From NCBI GenBank assembly GCA_013695435.1, contig JACDAM010000078.1, positions 1 to 33,777 on the forward strand: a stretch of DNA of 33,777 nucleotides. The letters are read 5' to 3'. The number at the start of each line of letters is the position of its first letter. The stretch's first letter is position 1. Source of the stretch: Burkholderiales bacterium (GTDB lineage Bacteria > Pseudomonadota > Gammaproteobacteria > Burkholderiales > JACMKV01). Shown here in pieces: positions 1-7,878 of the stretch. The notes below the pieces were generated by a model, which had not been told where the DNA came from, searched no databases, and saw only the letters and a list, made by a program, of their open reading frames with translations. A program made the translations under genes and the position numbers.

Positions 1-238
1 GCTTTCTGGCAAGATCGATCCCGGTCACGCGCGCCCCGCGCAGCGCCATCGCTTCCGACAGAATGCCGCCGCCGCAGCCGACGTCGAGCACCGCCTTGTC
101 GCGCAGCGCGGCGATGCCGTCGATGTAATCGAGGCGCAGCGGATTGATGTCGTGCAGGGGTTTGAATTCGCTGCCCGGATCCCACCAGCGGTGGGCGAAC
201 TCGCTGAATTTCTCCAGTTCGGCAGGGTCCGCGTTCAT
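1..238 (-). CDS. ubiG: UbiG, ubiquinone O-methyltransferase (partial, N-terminal part)
   Basis: SAM-dependent methyltransferase that carries out the two O-methylations of ubiquinone biosynthesis at the inner membrane. Reading the minus strand from the ATG at 236-238 gives about 79 residues: an N-terminal stretch ending in HRWWDP, then [17 protein letters not shown], then the SAM-binding motif [14 protein letters not shown] and the start of the second strand ([10 protein letters not shown]). This is the UbiG N-terminus. The rest runs off the left edge of the window. The start lies 19 bases past the stop of the upstream deaminase gene on the same strand, so the two are probably co-transcribed. 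The ribosome site is weak (AAGG about 15 bases upstream). Pairing with an enzyme that removes S-adenosylhomocysteine or methylthioadenosine makes sense because UbiG releases SAH, but that link is inferred. Confidence 0.9.
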   Translation of the reverse strand, partial: MNADPAELEKFSEFAHRWWDPGSEFKPLHDINPLRLDYIDGIAALRDKAVLDVGCGGGILSEAMALRGARVTGIDLARK

Positions 239-257
239 GTCGTCGAGTTTGCCTTGG

Positions 258-1583
258 TCAGGCGGCCAGCGGGCTGATCCGCTTCCGCCACAGATTGGCT
301 TTCGCTTTCAGTTCTTCACTGTCCAGCACGGTCGATTCACCATCTTTCAGTAGTAATTTACCATTGACCCAGACGTGGCTGACATGTTCGCGGCCGGCCG
401 CGTAAACCAGGTGGGAAACCGGATCGTAGCACGGCGCCAATTCGGCGGCGGACAGGTCGATGGCGACCACATCGGCGCACTTGCCGATCCTTAGCGAGCC
501 GATCTTTTCATCGAGGCCGAGCGCGCGCGCCGGGTTGATTGTCGCCATCGCCAGCGCCATCTCGGCCGGTATCGATTCAGCCGAGCCGCTCGCGGCTTTG
601 GCCAGCAAAGCGGCGAGCCGCATCTCGGACCACACGTCGAGCCGGTTGTTGCTGGCGGCGCCGTCTGTTCCCAGGCCGACATTGACGCCGGCTTGCGTCA
701 AAGCGTGGATGGGCGCTACGCCGCTCGCCAGCTTCAGATTCGACGACGGGCAATGCGCCACATGGCTGCCGTGCTCGGCCAGTCTGGCGATCTCTTCGTC
801 GTCCACATGGACGGCGTGAACAGCGATGAAGCCCGGCCCCAGCAGGCCGAGCCCCTGCAACCGCGCCAGCGGGCGCACGCCGAAGCGCGAGACGCTTTCC
901 GCGACTTCATGCGCGGTTTCGTGCACGTGCATATGGATAGTCAGATCGAGTTGCCCGGCATACGTCAGCAGTTGGCTGAAACTGGCATCGCTGACGGTAT
1001 ACGGCGCGTGCGGCGCGAGGCAGAAATCGAGCAGGGGTTCGTGGCGCAACGCATCGCGGGTTGCCAGGCCCTTGCTCAGATAGTCCTGCGCGTCGCTGGC
1101 ATAGGCCGATGGAAAATCGATCACAACGATGCCGAGGGTCGCGCGCATGTGCGAGGCCAGGGCGGCGCGCGCCGCGGCCTCCGGAAAATAATACATGTCG
1201 TTGAAGCAGGTGACGCCGCCGTGCAGCATTTCGGCGCAGGCAAGCAGGGTGCCGTCGAAGACGAATTCGTCGCTGACGTACTGCCGCTCAGCCGGCCAGA
1301 TGTGATGATTCAACCAGTCCATCAGCGAAACATCGTCGGCCAGACCGCGCATCAGGCTCATCGCCGCGTGCGTGTGCAAATTGATCAGGCCGGGGATCAG
1401 CGCGTGCTGCGGCAGCCTCAGATGTTCACGCGCCGCATAGCGCTGCTGCGCGGCCGCGGTAGGCAGCAGATCGCGTATAGCTCCGCGATCGATAACAAGC
1501 GACGACTGGTCAAGAACCTCGCCGGCAGGCTCGACCGGGATGATCCAGCGCGCGTCGATCAAGGTATCGACTTCAATCGCCAT
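258..1583 (-). CDS. mtaD: TRZ/ATZ amidohydrolase, probable MTA/SAH deaminase
   Basis: Zinc-dependent amidohydrolase of 441 residues, most like 5-methylthioadenosine / S-adenosylhomocysteine deaminases, which convert the adenine moiety to hypoxanthine and release ammonia in the cytoplasm. Visible motifs: the metal-binding H-T-H pair (H70, H72, in [19 protein letters not shown]), the third histidine region [26 protein letters not shown], and the metal-binding Asp in [11 protein letters not shown]. The C-terminus returns to the small beta-sandwich ([11 protein letters not shown]). The open frame continues upstream to 1664, but those extra 27 codons overlap a degenerate dispersed repeat (1621-1682) and do not look like this family, so the ATG at 1583 is preferred. 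It is followed directly by ubiG. Substrate is inferred from family; other TRZ/ATZ members deaminate guanine or chlorohydrolyse triazines. Confidence 0.83.
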   Translation of the reverse strand: MAIEVDTLIDARWIIPVEPAGEVLDQSSLVIDRGAIRDLLPTAAAQQRYAAREHLRLPQHALIPGLINLHTHAAMSLMRGLADDVSLMDWLNHHIWPAERQYVSDEFVFDGTLLACAEMLHGGVTCFNDMYYFPEAAARAALASHMRATLGIVVIDFPSAYASDAQDYLSKGLATRDALRHEPLLDFCLAPHAPYTVSDASFSQLLTYAGQLDLTIHMHVHETAHEVAESVSRFGVRPLARLQGLGLLGPGFIAVHAVHVDDEEIARLAEHGSHVAHCPSSNLKLASGVAPIHALTQAGVNVGLGTDGAASNNRLDVWSEMRLAALLAKAASGSAESIPAEMALAMATINPARALGLDEKIGSLRIGKCADVVAIDLSAAELAPCYDPVSHLVYAAGREHVSHVWVNGKLLLKDGESTVLDSEELKAKANLWRKRISPLAA

Positions 1584-1620
1584 TTTCGCGTCGCGAAGTA
1601 TCTCGGTTAGTTCGTCATTC

Positions 1621-1682
1621 AGGCAACTCTGGACTCCCGCTTCCGGCTGACAGCCTGCTGACAAGCTTCGTGGGAATGACCG
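1621..1682 (-). repeat. Degenerate dispersed GTCATTCCC...GGGAATCC-type repeat
   Basis: Read on the minus strand, this begins GGTCATTCCCACGAAGCTTG and ends with AGCGGGAGTCCAG. It aligns over its full length with the plus-strand unit at about 6513-6572 (GTCATTCCCGCGCAGCTTG ... GGAGCGGGAATCCAG), with scattered substitutions and a few small indels. Both ends are imperfectly complementary, as in REP-like palindromic units. It lies between the ompA terminator and the deaminase gene. Confidence 0.65.
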
Positions 1683-1711
1683 TGAAGGGGAGACTTGTTC
1701 GGAGTCGCGCT

Positions 1712-1743
1712 AAACAAAAAGCCCCGCGCGAACGCAGGGCTTT
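1712..1743 (-). terminator. Rho-independent terminator of the OmpA-family gene
   Basis: On the minus strand an 11-bp stem (1743-1733 with 1728-1718, one G-T wobble) closes a TTCG tetraloop and is followed by TTTTTGTTTA-like T-rich sequence. It sits about 20 bases downstream of the stop codon at 1764. Confidence 0.85.
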
Positions 1744-1763
1744 CGATCGAACTGCGCGGAACG

Positions 1764-2486
1764 TTATTGTTCGACTTCCTTGCTGCCGGTGACTTCCACA
1801 TCGACGCGACGGTCCGGTTGCAGGCACTGGATCAGGGCCTTGCCGGGTTTGCCCTTGCATTCGCCTGCCGTGACCGGCTCTTTTTCGCCACGTCCTTCGG
1901 TCTGGATGCGATCAGCCGAGATGCCTTTGCCGACCAGATACTGCTTGGCCGCGGCCGCACGGCGTTCCGACAGCTTCTGATTATAGGCGTCGGAGCCAAT
2001 GCGGTCGGTATGGCCGACCAGCAGAATGACATCGTATTCGGCGCCTTCCAGAGTAGAGGCGAGATCGTCCAGCATGGTTTTGCCGTTCGGACGCAGCACA
2101 GCTTTGTCGAAATCGAACAGCGCATCGGCCGAGAAGTTGATTTTCTGCGGCAACAGCTTGATGGGGGCTGGCTTCGGCTCTTCCGGCGGCGCAATGGGCG
2201 CGGGCTCGGCCGGCGGCGGTACAGGCTCCGGCTTCGGTTCGGCTTTCGGCTCTTTTTTCACCAGATCGGGATCGCACGCTTCGATCGCCTGGGCGGGCGT
2301 CCAGTACCCGGTGCGCCAGCACAGACCGAAACCGCTGCGCGCAAGTTCACCGCGGCCATCGACGAGATAAGCATCGGTTTTTACTTTTTCTTTTTCTTGC
2401 GCGACTGCCGTCACGGGCGCCAGCGCCGCCACAACGGCCATACCGGCGAGTGTGGCGACGAGTATGTTCTTGCTGGTCAAACTCAT
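1764..2486 (-). CDS. ompA: OmpA-family outer-membrane / peptidoglycan-associated protein
   Basis: Secreted protein of 240 residues. The N-terminus is a signal peptide (MSLTSKNILVATLAGM ... AVA-Q). A short module with two cysteines (GLCWRTGYWTPAQAIEACD) and a proline/glutamate-rich linker (about residues 95-125) follow. The C-terminal OmpA domain (about 130-235) contains FDFDKAVLRP, GHTDRIGSDAYNQKLSERRA and the final PDRRVDVEV, including the Asp and Arg that bind diaminopimelate. There is no N-terminal eight-strand barrel as in enterobacterial OmpA, so it is a periplasmic or OM-tethering protein. The frame opens at 2525, but the ATG at 2486 has a good ribosome site (AAGGGG, 7-base spacing) and starts exactly at the signal peptide. 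It is transcribed divergently from gyrA and ends at its own terminator. Confidence 0.88.
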   Translation of the reverse strand: MSLTSKNILVATLAGMAVVAALAPVTAVAQEKEKVKTDAYLVDGRGELARSGFGLCWRTGYWTPAQAIEACDPDLVKKEPKAEPKPEPVPPPAEPAPIAPPEEPKPAPIKLLPQKINFSADALFDFDKAVLRPNGKTMLDDLASTLEGAEYDVILLVGHTDRIGSDAYNQKLSERRAAAAKQYLVGKGISADRIQTEGRGEKEPVTAGECKGKPGKALIQCLQPDRRVDVEVTGSKEVEQ

Positions 2487-2561
2487 CGTGTAGCCCCTTT
2501 TGGTTATTCGCTGCAGTATTCGCAAAAGTCACGAAAAAACGACAACTCGGAAGTGAGTCCC

Positions 2562-2590
2562 AGAATGCATCAATCGATTTCAATAGTCAA
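2562..2590 (-). promoter_or_regulatory. Candidate sigma-70 promoter for the OmpA-family gene
   Basis: On the minus strand TTGACT (2590-2585) is followed after 17 bases by CATTCT (2567-2562). The -35 box is good and the -10 box poor (3 of 6), so this is only a candidate. The 291-base divergent region 2487-2777 contains no gene that I can support. Confidence 0.25.
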
Positions 2591-2695
2591 AGGATTGTTA
2601 TGGCTAAACTATTTAATTGCGGACGAGGCCGCAATCATTTGTATTTTTGCAACAACAGGGCGCCTCAAAAAGTCGACGTGCTAGAATATCGGGTT

Positions 2696-2723
2696 TTGGA
2701 AATTTGCCGGTTTTGCGTAGAAT
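2696..2723 (+). promoter_or_regulatory. Candidate sigma-70 promoter for gyrA
   Basis: TTGGAA (2696-2701), a 16-base spacer and TAGAAT (2718-2723) lie about 55 bases upstream of the gyrA ATG. A second TAGAAT at 2682-2687 has no matching -35 box. Confidence 0.45.
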
Positions 2724-2777
2724 TTCCGCCGGTTTCTTCTTTGCTCTTTCGATTTATTCCCCCGGAATACCCGCTTA

Positions 2778-5336
2778 ATGGATCAGATCGCCAAAGAAAC
2801 ACTTCCGGTCAGTCTTGAGGAGGAGATGCGCCGCTCCTATCTCGATTACGCGATGAGCGTGATCGTCGGGCGCGCGTTGCCTGACGTGCGGGACGGGCTG
2901 AAACCCGTGCATAGGCGCGTGTTGTACGTGATGCACGAACTGAATAACGACTGGAACAAAGCGTTCAAAAAGTCCGCCCGCATCGTCGGTGACACTCTCG
3001 GCAAGTACCATCCGCATAGCCCGGAAGCCGTGTACGACTCGATCGTGCGCATGGCGCAGCACTTTTCGCTGCGTTATCCGCTGGTCGACGGGCAGGGCAA
3101 TTTCGGCTCGGTCGATGGCGACAACGCCGCGGCCATGCGTTATACGGAAATCCGCATGGCCAGGATAGGCCATGAGTTACTGGCCGACATCGAGAAAGAA
3201 ACCGTCGATTTCGGGCCGAACTACGATGGCTCGGAGCGCGAGCCGCTGGTGCTGCCCTCGAAAATCCCGAATCTGCTGATCAACGGCTCGTCAGGAATCG
3301 CGGTCGGCATGGCGACCAATATCCCGCCGCACAATCTGAACGAAGTCTGCGACGCTTGTCTTGCCCTGCTGAAAGATCCGGAAATGACGATCGACGAACT
3401 GATCGAGATCGTCCCGGCGCCCGATTTCCCGACCGCCGGCATAATCTATGGCACAGAGGGCGTCAAGGAAGGCTATCGCACCGGCCGCGGCCGCGTTGTC
3501 ATTCGCGCGCGCGCGCATATCGAAAACATGGACAAAGCCGGCAGCCGGCAGGCGATCATCATCGACGAACTGCCGTATCAGGTGAATAAAGCCAATCTGC
3601 TGATTCGCATTGGCGAACTCGTCCGCGAGAAAAAAATCGATGGCATTTCCGATCTGCGCGACGAATCCGACAAATCGGGCATGCGCGCGGTCATCGAGCT
3701 GAAGCGCGACGTCAACGCCGAAGTCATCCTGAACAAGCTGTACAAAGAAACGCAGATGCAGGATACCTTCGGCATGAACATGGTCGCGCTGGTCGACGTC
3801 CAGCCGCGGCTGCTGAATCTCAAACAATTCCTCGAAGCCTTCCTGCGCCATCGCCGCGAGGTGGTCACGCGGCGCATCGTGTTCGAGCTGCGCAAGGCGC
3901 GCGAACGCGGGCACATTCTGGAAGGGCTCGCGGTTGCGCTGTCGAACGTCGACGAAATCATCGCGCTGATCAAGGCTTCGGCGTCGCCTGCCGAAGCCAA
4001 GCGTGCGCTGCTCGCGCGCACCTGGCGCTCGCAACTGGTCGAAGACATGCTGCGCCGCGCCGAGGCCGAGGCGTCGCGACCCGAAGGGCTGGCGCCGGAA
4101 TTCGGGCTGCACAAACAAGGCTATCGTTTATCCGACGTGCAGGCGCAAGCCATCCTCGAACTGCGCCTGCAACGCCTGACCGGGCTCGAGCAGGACAAGA
4201 TCGTGACCGAGTACAAAGACGTTATGGAGACGATTGCCGATCTGCTCGATACCCTTGCCAAGCCTGCGCGCATCAACAAGATCATCGGCGTCGAACTGAA
4301 CGCGATCAAAACCCAGTTCGGCGACGAGCGCCGTTCCGAGATCGTCGTGCAGACGCAGGACCTCAGCATGGAGGACCTGATCGCCGTCGAAGACATGGTT
4401 GTAACGATGTCGCACAGCGGCTATATCAAGGCTCAGCCGCTGACCGATTATCAGGCGCAAAAGCGCGGCGGACGCGGCAAGCAGGCGACGGCGACCAAGG
4501 AAGACGATTTCATCGAGCACTTGTTCATCGCCAACACGCATCAGTACATCCTGTGTTTTTCCAGCCGCGGGCGCATGTACTGGATCAAGGTTTACGAAGT
4601 GCCGCAGGGTGGACGGGCAAGCCGCGGCAAGCCGATTGTCAATCTGCTGCCGCTGGAAGCAGGCGAAAAAATCAACGCCGTGCTGCCGGTCAAACAGTTC
4701 GCGGAAAACCATTACGTGTTCATGGCGACGTCGTTCGGTACTGTCAAGAAAACGCCGCTGTCCGATTTTTCGCGGCCGCGGCCCTCCGGCATCATCGCTG
4801 TCGGTCTGGACGAAGGCGACAAATTGATCGGCGTCGCGCTGACGTTCGGCAAACACGATGTCATGCTGTTTTCCGATGCCGGCAAAGCGGTGCGTTTCGA
4901 CGAAAAGGACGTGCGGCCGATGGGACGCGGCGCGCGCGGGGTGCGCGGCATGAAGCTTGGACCGAACCAGAAGGTGATTTCGATGCTCGCCGCGGAAAAC
5001 GAAAACACTACAGTGCTGACGGCGACCGAATTCGGCTACGGCAAGCGCACGCCGATCGCCGACTACACCCGCCATGGCCGCGGCACCCAAGGCACGATCT
5101 CGATCCAGACGAACAAGCGCAACGGCCGCGTGGTATCGGCGCGCCTTGTCAACAAGGAAGACGAAATCATGCTGATCACGACAGGCGGCGTGCTGATCCG
5201 CACCCGGGTTTCCGAAGTGCGCCAGATGAGCCGCTCGACGCAGGGCGTGCGCCTGATCAATCTCGACGAGGGCGAAAAGCTGGCCTGCTTCGAGACCGTC
5301 ATCGAAACCGAAGCACTGGAAGGGGGAAGCGAATAA
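2778..5336 (+). CDS. gyrA: DNA gyrase subunit A
   Basis: Breakage-rejoining subunit of DNA gyrase, 852 residues (E. coli 875), acting with GyrB to introduce negative supercoils. The N-terminal winged-helix and tower region is standard, with catalytic Tyr122 in AAMRYTEIR. The GyrA box is present as QKRGGRGK near residue 561, followed by the beta-pinwheel C-terminal domain; the acidic C-terminal tail of E. coli is shortened. Numbering matches E. coli exactly through the quinolone region. There the usual HPH-G81-D82-S/T83-AVYD87 reads HPH-S81-P82-E83-AVYD87, three consecutive changes with no length change. This should strongly affect the Ser83/acidic-87 water-metal bridge used by fluoroquinolones. 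The start ATG is the only one that gives the conserved N-terminus; its ribosome site is weak. The stop overlaps the serC start (TAATG). Confidence 0.97.
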   Translation: MDQIAKETLPVSLEEEMRRSYLDYAMSVIVGRALPDVRDGLKPVHRRVLYVMHELNNDWNKAFKKSARIVGDTLGKYHPHSPEAVYDSIVRMAQHFSLRYPLVDGQGNFGSVDGDNAAAMRYTEIRMARIGHELLADIEKETVDFGPNYDGSEREPLVLPSKIPNLLINGSSGIAVGMATNIPPHNLNEVCDACLALLKDPEMTIDELIEIVPAPDFPTAGIIYGTEGVKEGYRTGRGRVVIRARAHIENMDKAGSRQAIIIDELPYQVNKANLLIRIGELVREKKIDGISDLRDESDKSGMRAVIELKRDVNAEVILNKLYKETQMQDTFGMNMVALVDVQPRLLNLKQFLEAFLRHRREVVTRRIVFELRKARERGHILEGLAVALSNVDEIIALIKASASPAEAKRALLARTWRSQLVEDMLRRAEAEASRPEGLAPEFGLHKQGYRLSDVQAQAILELRLQRLTGLEQDKIVTEYKDVMETIADLLDTLAKPARINKIIGVELNAIKTQFGDERRSEIVVQTQDLSMEDLIAVEDMVVTMSHSGYIKAQPLTDYQAQKRGGRGKQATATKEDDFIEHLFIANTHQYILCFSSRGRMYWIKVYEVPQGGRASRGKPIVNLLPLEAGEKINAVLPVKQFAENHYVFMATSFGTVKKTPLSDFSRPRPSGIIAVGLDEGDKLIGVALTFGKHDVMLFSDAGKAVRFDEKDVRPMGRGARGVRGMKLGPNQKVISMLAAENENTTVLTATEFGYGKRTPIADYTRHGRGTQGTISIQTNKRNGRVVSARLVNKEDEIMLITTGGVLIRTRVSEVRQMSRSTQGVRLINLDEGEKLACFETVIETEALEGGSE

Positions 5337-6430
5337 TGGATCGCCGACACGAGTTTGTATTCAACTTCAGCGCGGGGCCGGCCATGCTGGCCGCGGCAGT
5401 TTTGCAGACTGCGCGCGACGAGGCGCTCGATTGGCGCGGCTCGGGCATGTCGGTCATGGAAATGAGCCATCGCGGGCCCGAGTTCAGCGAAATTGTGCGC
5501 CAGACCGAAACCGATTTGCGCACGCTGCTTGCGATCCCGCCCGACTACAAAATACTGTTTCTGCAAGGCGGCGCGACGACGCAATTCACCGCTGTGCCGC
5601 TGAACCTGCTGCGCGAAAAAAAATCGGCGGATTATATCGAGACCGGCGAGTGGTCGAAGAAGGCCATCGCCGAAGCGCAGCGTTTTTGCCAGGTCAACAT
5701 CGCGGCCTCGTCCAGGGATGCGAATTTCAGCTACGCGCCGGTGCAGGAAAAGTGGCGGCTCGATGCAGAAGCGGCTTATGTGCACTACACGCCGAACGAA
5801 ACCATACAAGGCGTCGAATTCAACTGGCAGCCGGAGACGAATGACGTGCCGCTGGTCGCCGACATGTCGTCCAGCATTCTGTCGCGGCCTATGGACGTGT
5901 CGCGCTTTGCGGTCATCTATGCCGGCGCACAAAAGAATATCGGTCCATCGGGGCTCACCATCGTCATCGTCCGGGAAGATCTGCTCGGGCACGCCGCGCC
6001 GCACACGCCGGTCATGCTCGATTGGCAGGTCCAGGCCGAAAACGATTCGATGTACAACACGCCGCCGACCTGGCCGATCTACATGGCCGGGCTCACGTTT
6101 CAGTGGCTGAAAAATCAGGGCGGTGTCGCGGCGATCGAAAAGACCAATATCGCCAAAGCCAAACTTCTCTACGACCAGATCGACGCCGGCGATTTTTATC
6201 GCTGCCCGGTCGCGAAGCCGGACCGTTCGCGCATGAACGTCGCATTCACCTTGCGCGACAGCTCGCTCGACGGCGAATTCTTGCGCCAGGCCGAAGTGCG
6301 CGGGCTGCTGCAGTTGAAAGGGCATCGCGCAGTCGGCGGCATGCGCGCATCGATCTACAATGCGATGCCGGTTGCGGGCGTGCAGGCGCTGGTCGATTTC
6401 ATGCGCGATTTCGAGCGCCGTCACGATTGA
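5336..6430 (+). CDS. serC: Phosphoserine aminotransferase
   Basis: PLP enzyme of 364 residues that converts 3-phosphohydroxypyruvate and glutamate to phosphoserine; it also acts in pyridoxal phosphate synthesis on the 4-phosphohydroxythreonine branch. Family landmarks are the N-terminal FNFSAGPAMLA, EMSHRGPEF, LQGGATTQF, and the PLP lysine K200 in YAGAQKNIGPSGLTIVIVRED; the C-terminal substrate-binding part reads GHRAVGGMRASIYNAMP. The ATG shares its A with the gyrA stop codon and is preceded by GGGGGA about 10 bases upstream. The same frame is open upstream inside gyrA to 4553, but that part is a shadow. A repeat cluster separates it from the dehydrogenase-like gene, which would act one step earlier in serine synthesis. 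Confidence 0.96.
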   Translation: MDRRHEFVFNFSAGPAMLAAAVLQTARDEALDWRGSGMSVMEMSHRGPEFSEIVRQTETDLRTLLAIPPDYKILFLQGGATTQFTAVPLNLLREKKSADYIETGEWSKKAIAEAQRFCQVNIAASSRDANFSYAPVQEKWRLDAEAAYVHYTPNETIQGVEFNWQPETNDVPLVADMSSSILSRPMDVSRFAVIYAGAQKNIGPSGLTIVIVREDLLGHAAPHTPVMLDWQVQAENDSMYNTPPTWPIYMAGLTFQWLKNQGGVAAIEKTNIAKAKLLYDQIDAGDFYRCPVAKPDRSRMNVAFTLRDSSLDGEFLRQAEVRGLLQLKGHRAVGGMRASIYNAMPVAGVQALVDFMRDFERRHD

Positions 6431-6453
6431 GGAACCCCCGAATAAATTCATCG

Positions 6454-6640
6454 CCGTCATTCCCGTTAAATCATTCGAGGGCAGGCTGCATCGGGAATCC
6501 AGCGCCCCCCCCGCCGTCATTCCCGCGCAGCTTGTCCCAGCATGCTTTAAGCCGGGAGCGGGAATCCAGCGGCTTTGCACTAGTCAGACTCCGGATTCCC
6601 GCCGCAGCCCTCGAATGATTTGTTCGGCGCGGGAATGACA
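6454..6640 (+). repeat. Composite palindromic repeat cluster (REP-like)
   Basis: Three related units occupy the gap between serC and the next gene. Unit A (about 6454-6504) starts GTCATTCCCG and ends GGGAATCCAGCG. Unit B (about 6513-6572) has the same ends but a different centre. Unit C (about 6589-6640) is inverted relative to A. A and C share a perfect 15-bp inverted repeat (6468-6482 AAATCATTCGAGGGC with 6607-6621) and terminal CATTCCCG/CGGGAATG arms (6456-6465 with 6630-6639). A transcript would fold into a long hairpin. A diverged copy of unit B lies at 1621-1682. No transposase is nearby. Confidence 0.8.
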
Positions 6641-6655
6641 ACTTGATTGGACGAC

Positions 6656-7843
6656 ATGCCCAAACCATTCCGCATCCTGACGCTGAACCAGATTTCCCCG
6701 ATCGGGATCGCCCAGTTCCCCGGCAACCGCTATGTGGTCGGCAAGGATCTGAGCGATCCCGACGCTATCGTGCTGCGTTCCCATAACCTGTACGACATGA
6801 CGATTCCGGCCAGCGTTCGCGTTGTCGGGCGCGCCGGCGCCGGCACCAACAATATTCCGGTCGCACGCTTGAGCACGCGCGGTATTCCGGTATTCAACAC
6901 GCCGGGCGCCAACGCCAACGCCGTCAAGGAACTGGTCATCGCCGGATTGCTGCTTTCGGCGCGCAACCTGATCCCCGCGGCGCGTTATGTCGAAGCTCTG
7001 CAGAGCGATGGCGACGCGCTCGAAGCCCAGGTCGAAGCCGGCAAGAAACAGTTTGCCGGGAGCGAGCTGCCGGGGCGCACGCTCGGTGTCATCGGTCTTG
7101 GCAAGATCGGCAGCCTGGTAGCCGACGCCGCCATCAAGCTCGGCATGAAAGTGCTCGGCTTCGATCCCGGGATCACGGTCGATGCTGCCTGGAGTTTGCC
7201 TTCGCAGGTGCAGAAGGCGCGCAGTATCGAGGAGCTGCTGAAGAATAGCGACTTCGTGACGGTACATGTGCCGCTGATCGACATGACGCGGCATATGATC
7301 GACCTCAAACGTGTGATGGCGATGAAGAACGGAGCCGTGCTGCTGAATTTTTCGCGCGACGCGATCGTCGATACCGGCGCCGTGCTCGAGGCGCTCAATA
7401 GCGGCCGCATCAAATATTATGTCTGCGATTTCCCTGACGCCAGGTTGCGCGGACACGCGAATGTGGTCGCTTTGCCGCATCTCGGCGCATCGACGACGGA
7501 AGCCGAAGACAATTGCGCGGTCATGGCGGCTAATCAGGTACGCGATTATCTTGAGCATGGCCAGATCGTCAACGCCGTCAATTTTCCGGACGTCGACATG
7601 GCGCGCGAATCGCCTTATCGGATCGGCGTCGCCAATGCCAATGTGCCGAATATGGTCGGCCAGATTTCGACGGCGGTTGCCGCCGCCGGGCTCAATATTC
7701 ACAATATGCTGAATAAATCGAAAGGCGAGATGGCCTACACGCTGGTCGATCTCGATAGCCCGGTCACACCCGATTTATGCAAACAGATCGCCGCCATTCC
7801 GGGCGTGCTGATGATCCGCTACCTTCCTGCCGACTTGTCCTGA
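6656..7843 (+). CDS. D-2-hydroxyacid dehydrogenase, 3-phosphoglycerate dehydrogenase-like with ACT domain
   Basis: 395 residues, close to the short (E. coli-type) SerA length. It has an N-terminal split substrate domain (SHNLYDM, VGRAGAGTNNIPV, FNTPGANANAVKEL), a Rossmann NAD domain (TLGVIGLGKIGSLVAD), and a C-terminal ACT domain (about residues 320-392). In serine biosynthesis such enzymes oxidise 3-phosphoglycerate to 3-phosphohydroxypyruvate, the substrate of the neighbouring SerC. Catalytic Arg234 (NFSRDAIVD) and His275 (LPHLGAST) are present. The conserved Glu of the DVFxxEP motif is not: the segment reads CDFPDARL, with Ala262 at that place, and the Arg-His spacing (41) is shorter than in E. 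coli SerA (52). The ATG at 6656 is chosen over the TTG at 6647. Serine-pathway function is likely from context; activity needs proof. Confidence 0.8.
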   Translation: MPKPFRILTLNQISPIGIAQFPGNRYVVGKDLSDPDAIVLRSHNLYDMTIPASVRVVGRAGAGTNNIPVARLSTRGIPVFNTPGANANAVKELVIAGLLLSARNLIPAARYVEALQSDGDALEAQVEAGKKQFAGSELPGRTLGVIGLGKIGSLVADAAIKLGMKVLGFDPGITVDAAWSLPSQVQKARSIEELLKNSDFVTVHVPLIDMTRHMIDLKRVMAMKNGAVLLNFSRDAIVDTGAVLEALNSGRIKYYVCDFPDARLRGHANVVALPHLGASTTEAEDNCAVMAANQVRDYLEHGQIVNAVNFPDVDMARESPYRIGVANANVPNMVGQISTAVAAAGLNIHNMLNKSKGEMAYTLVDLDSPVTPDLCKQIAAIPGVLMIRYLPADLS

Positions 7844-7850
7844 CGTCGCC

Positions 7851-7878
7851 ATGAACGACGCACCATGAACGACGCACT
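7851..7878 (+). repeat. 14-bp tandem duplication over the pheA start
   Basis: ATGAACGACGCACC (7851-7864) is followed at once by ATGAACGACGCACT (7865-7878), 13 of 14 identical. The second copy holds the pheA start codon. The first copy starts a five-codon frame (MNDAP) whose TGA overlaps that ATG. Confidence 0.85.

Noticed and set aside
4553-5335. In-frame extension upstream of serC
   Set aside because: The stretch is an Arg-rich shadow of gyrA; SerC homologues start at the ATG overlapping the gyrA stop.
5063-6580. 505-codon minus-strand open frame across serC
   Set aside because: It is antisense to serC and the gyrA end and has no recognisable domain.
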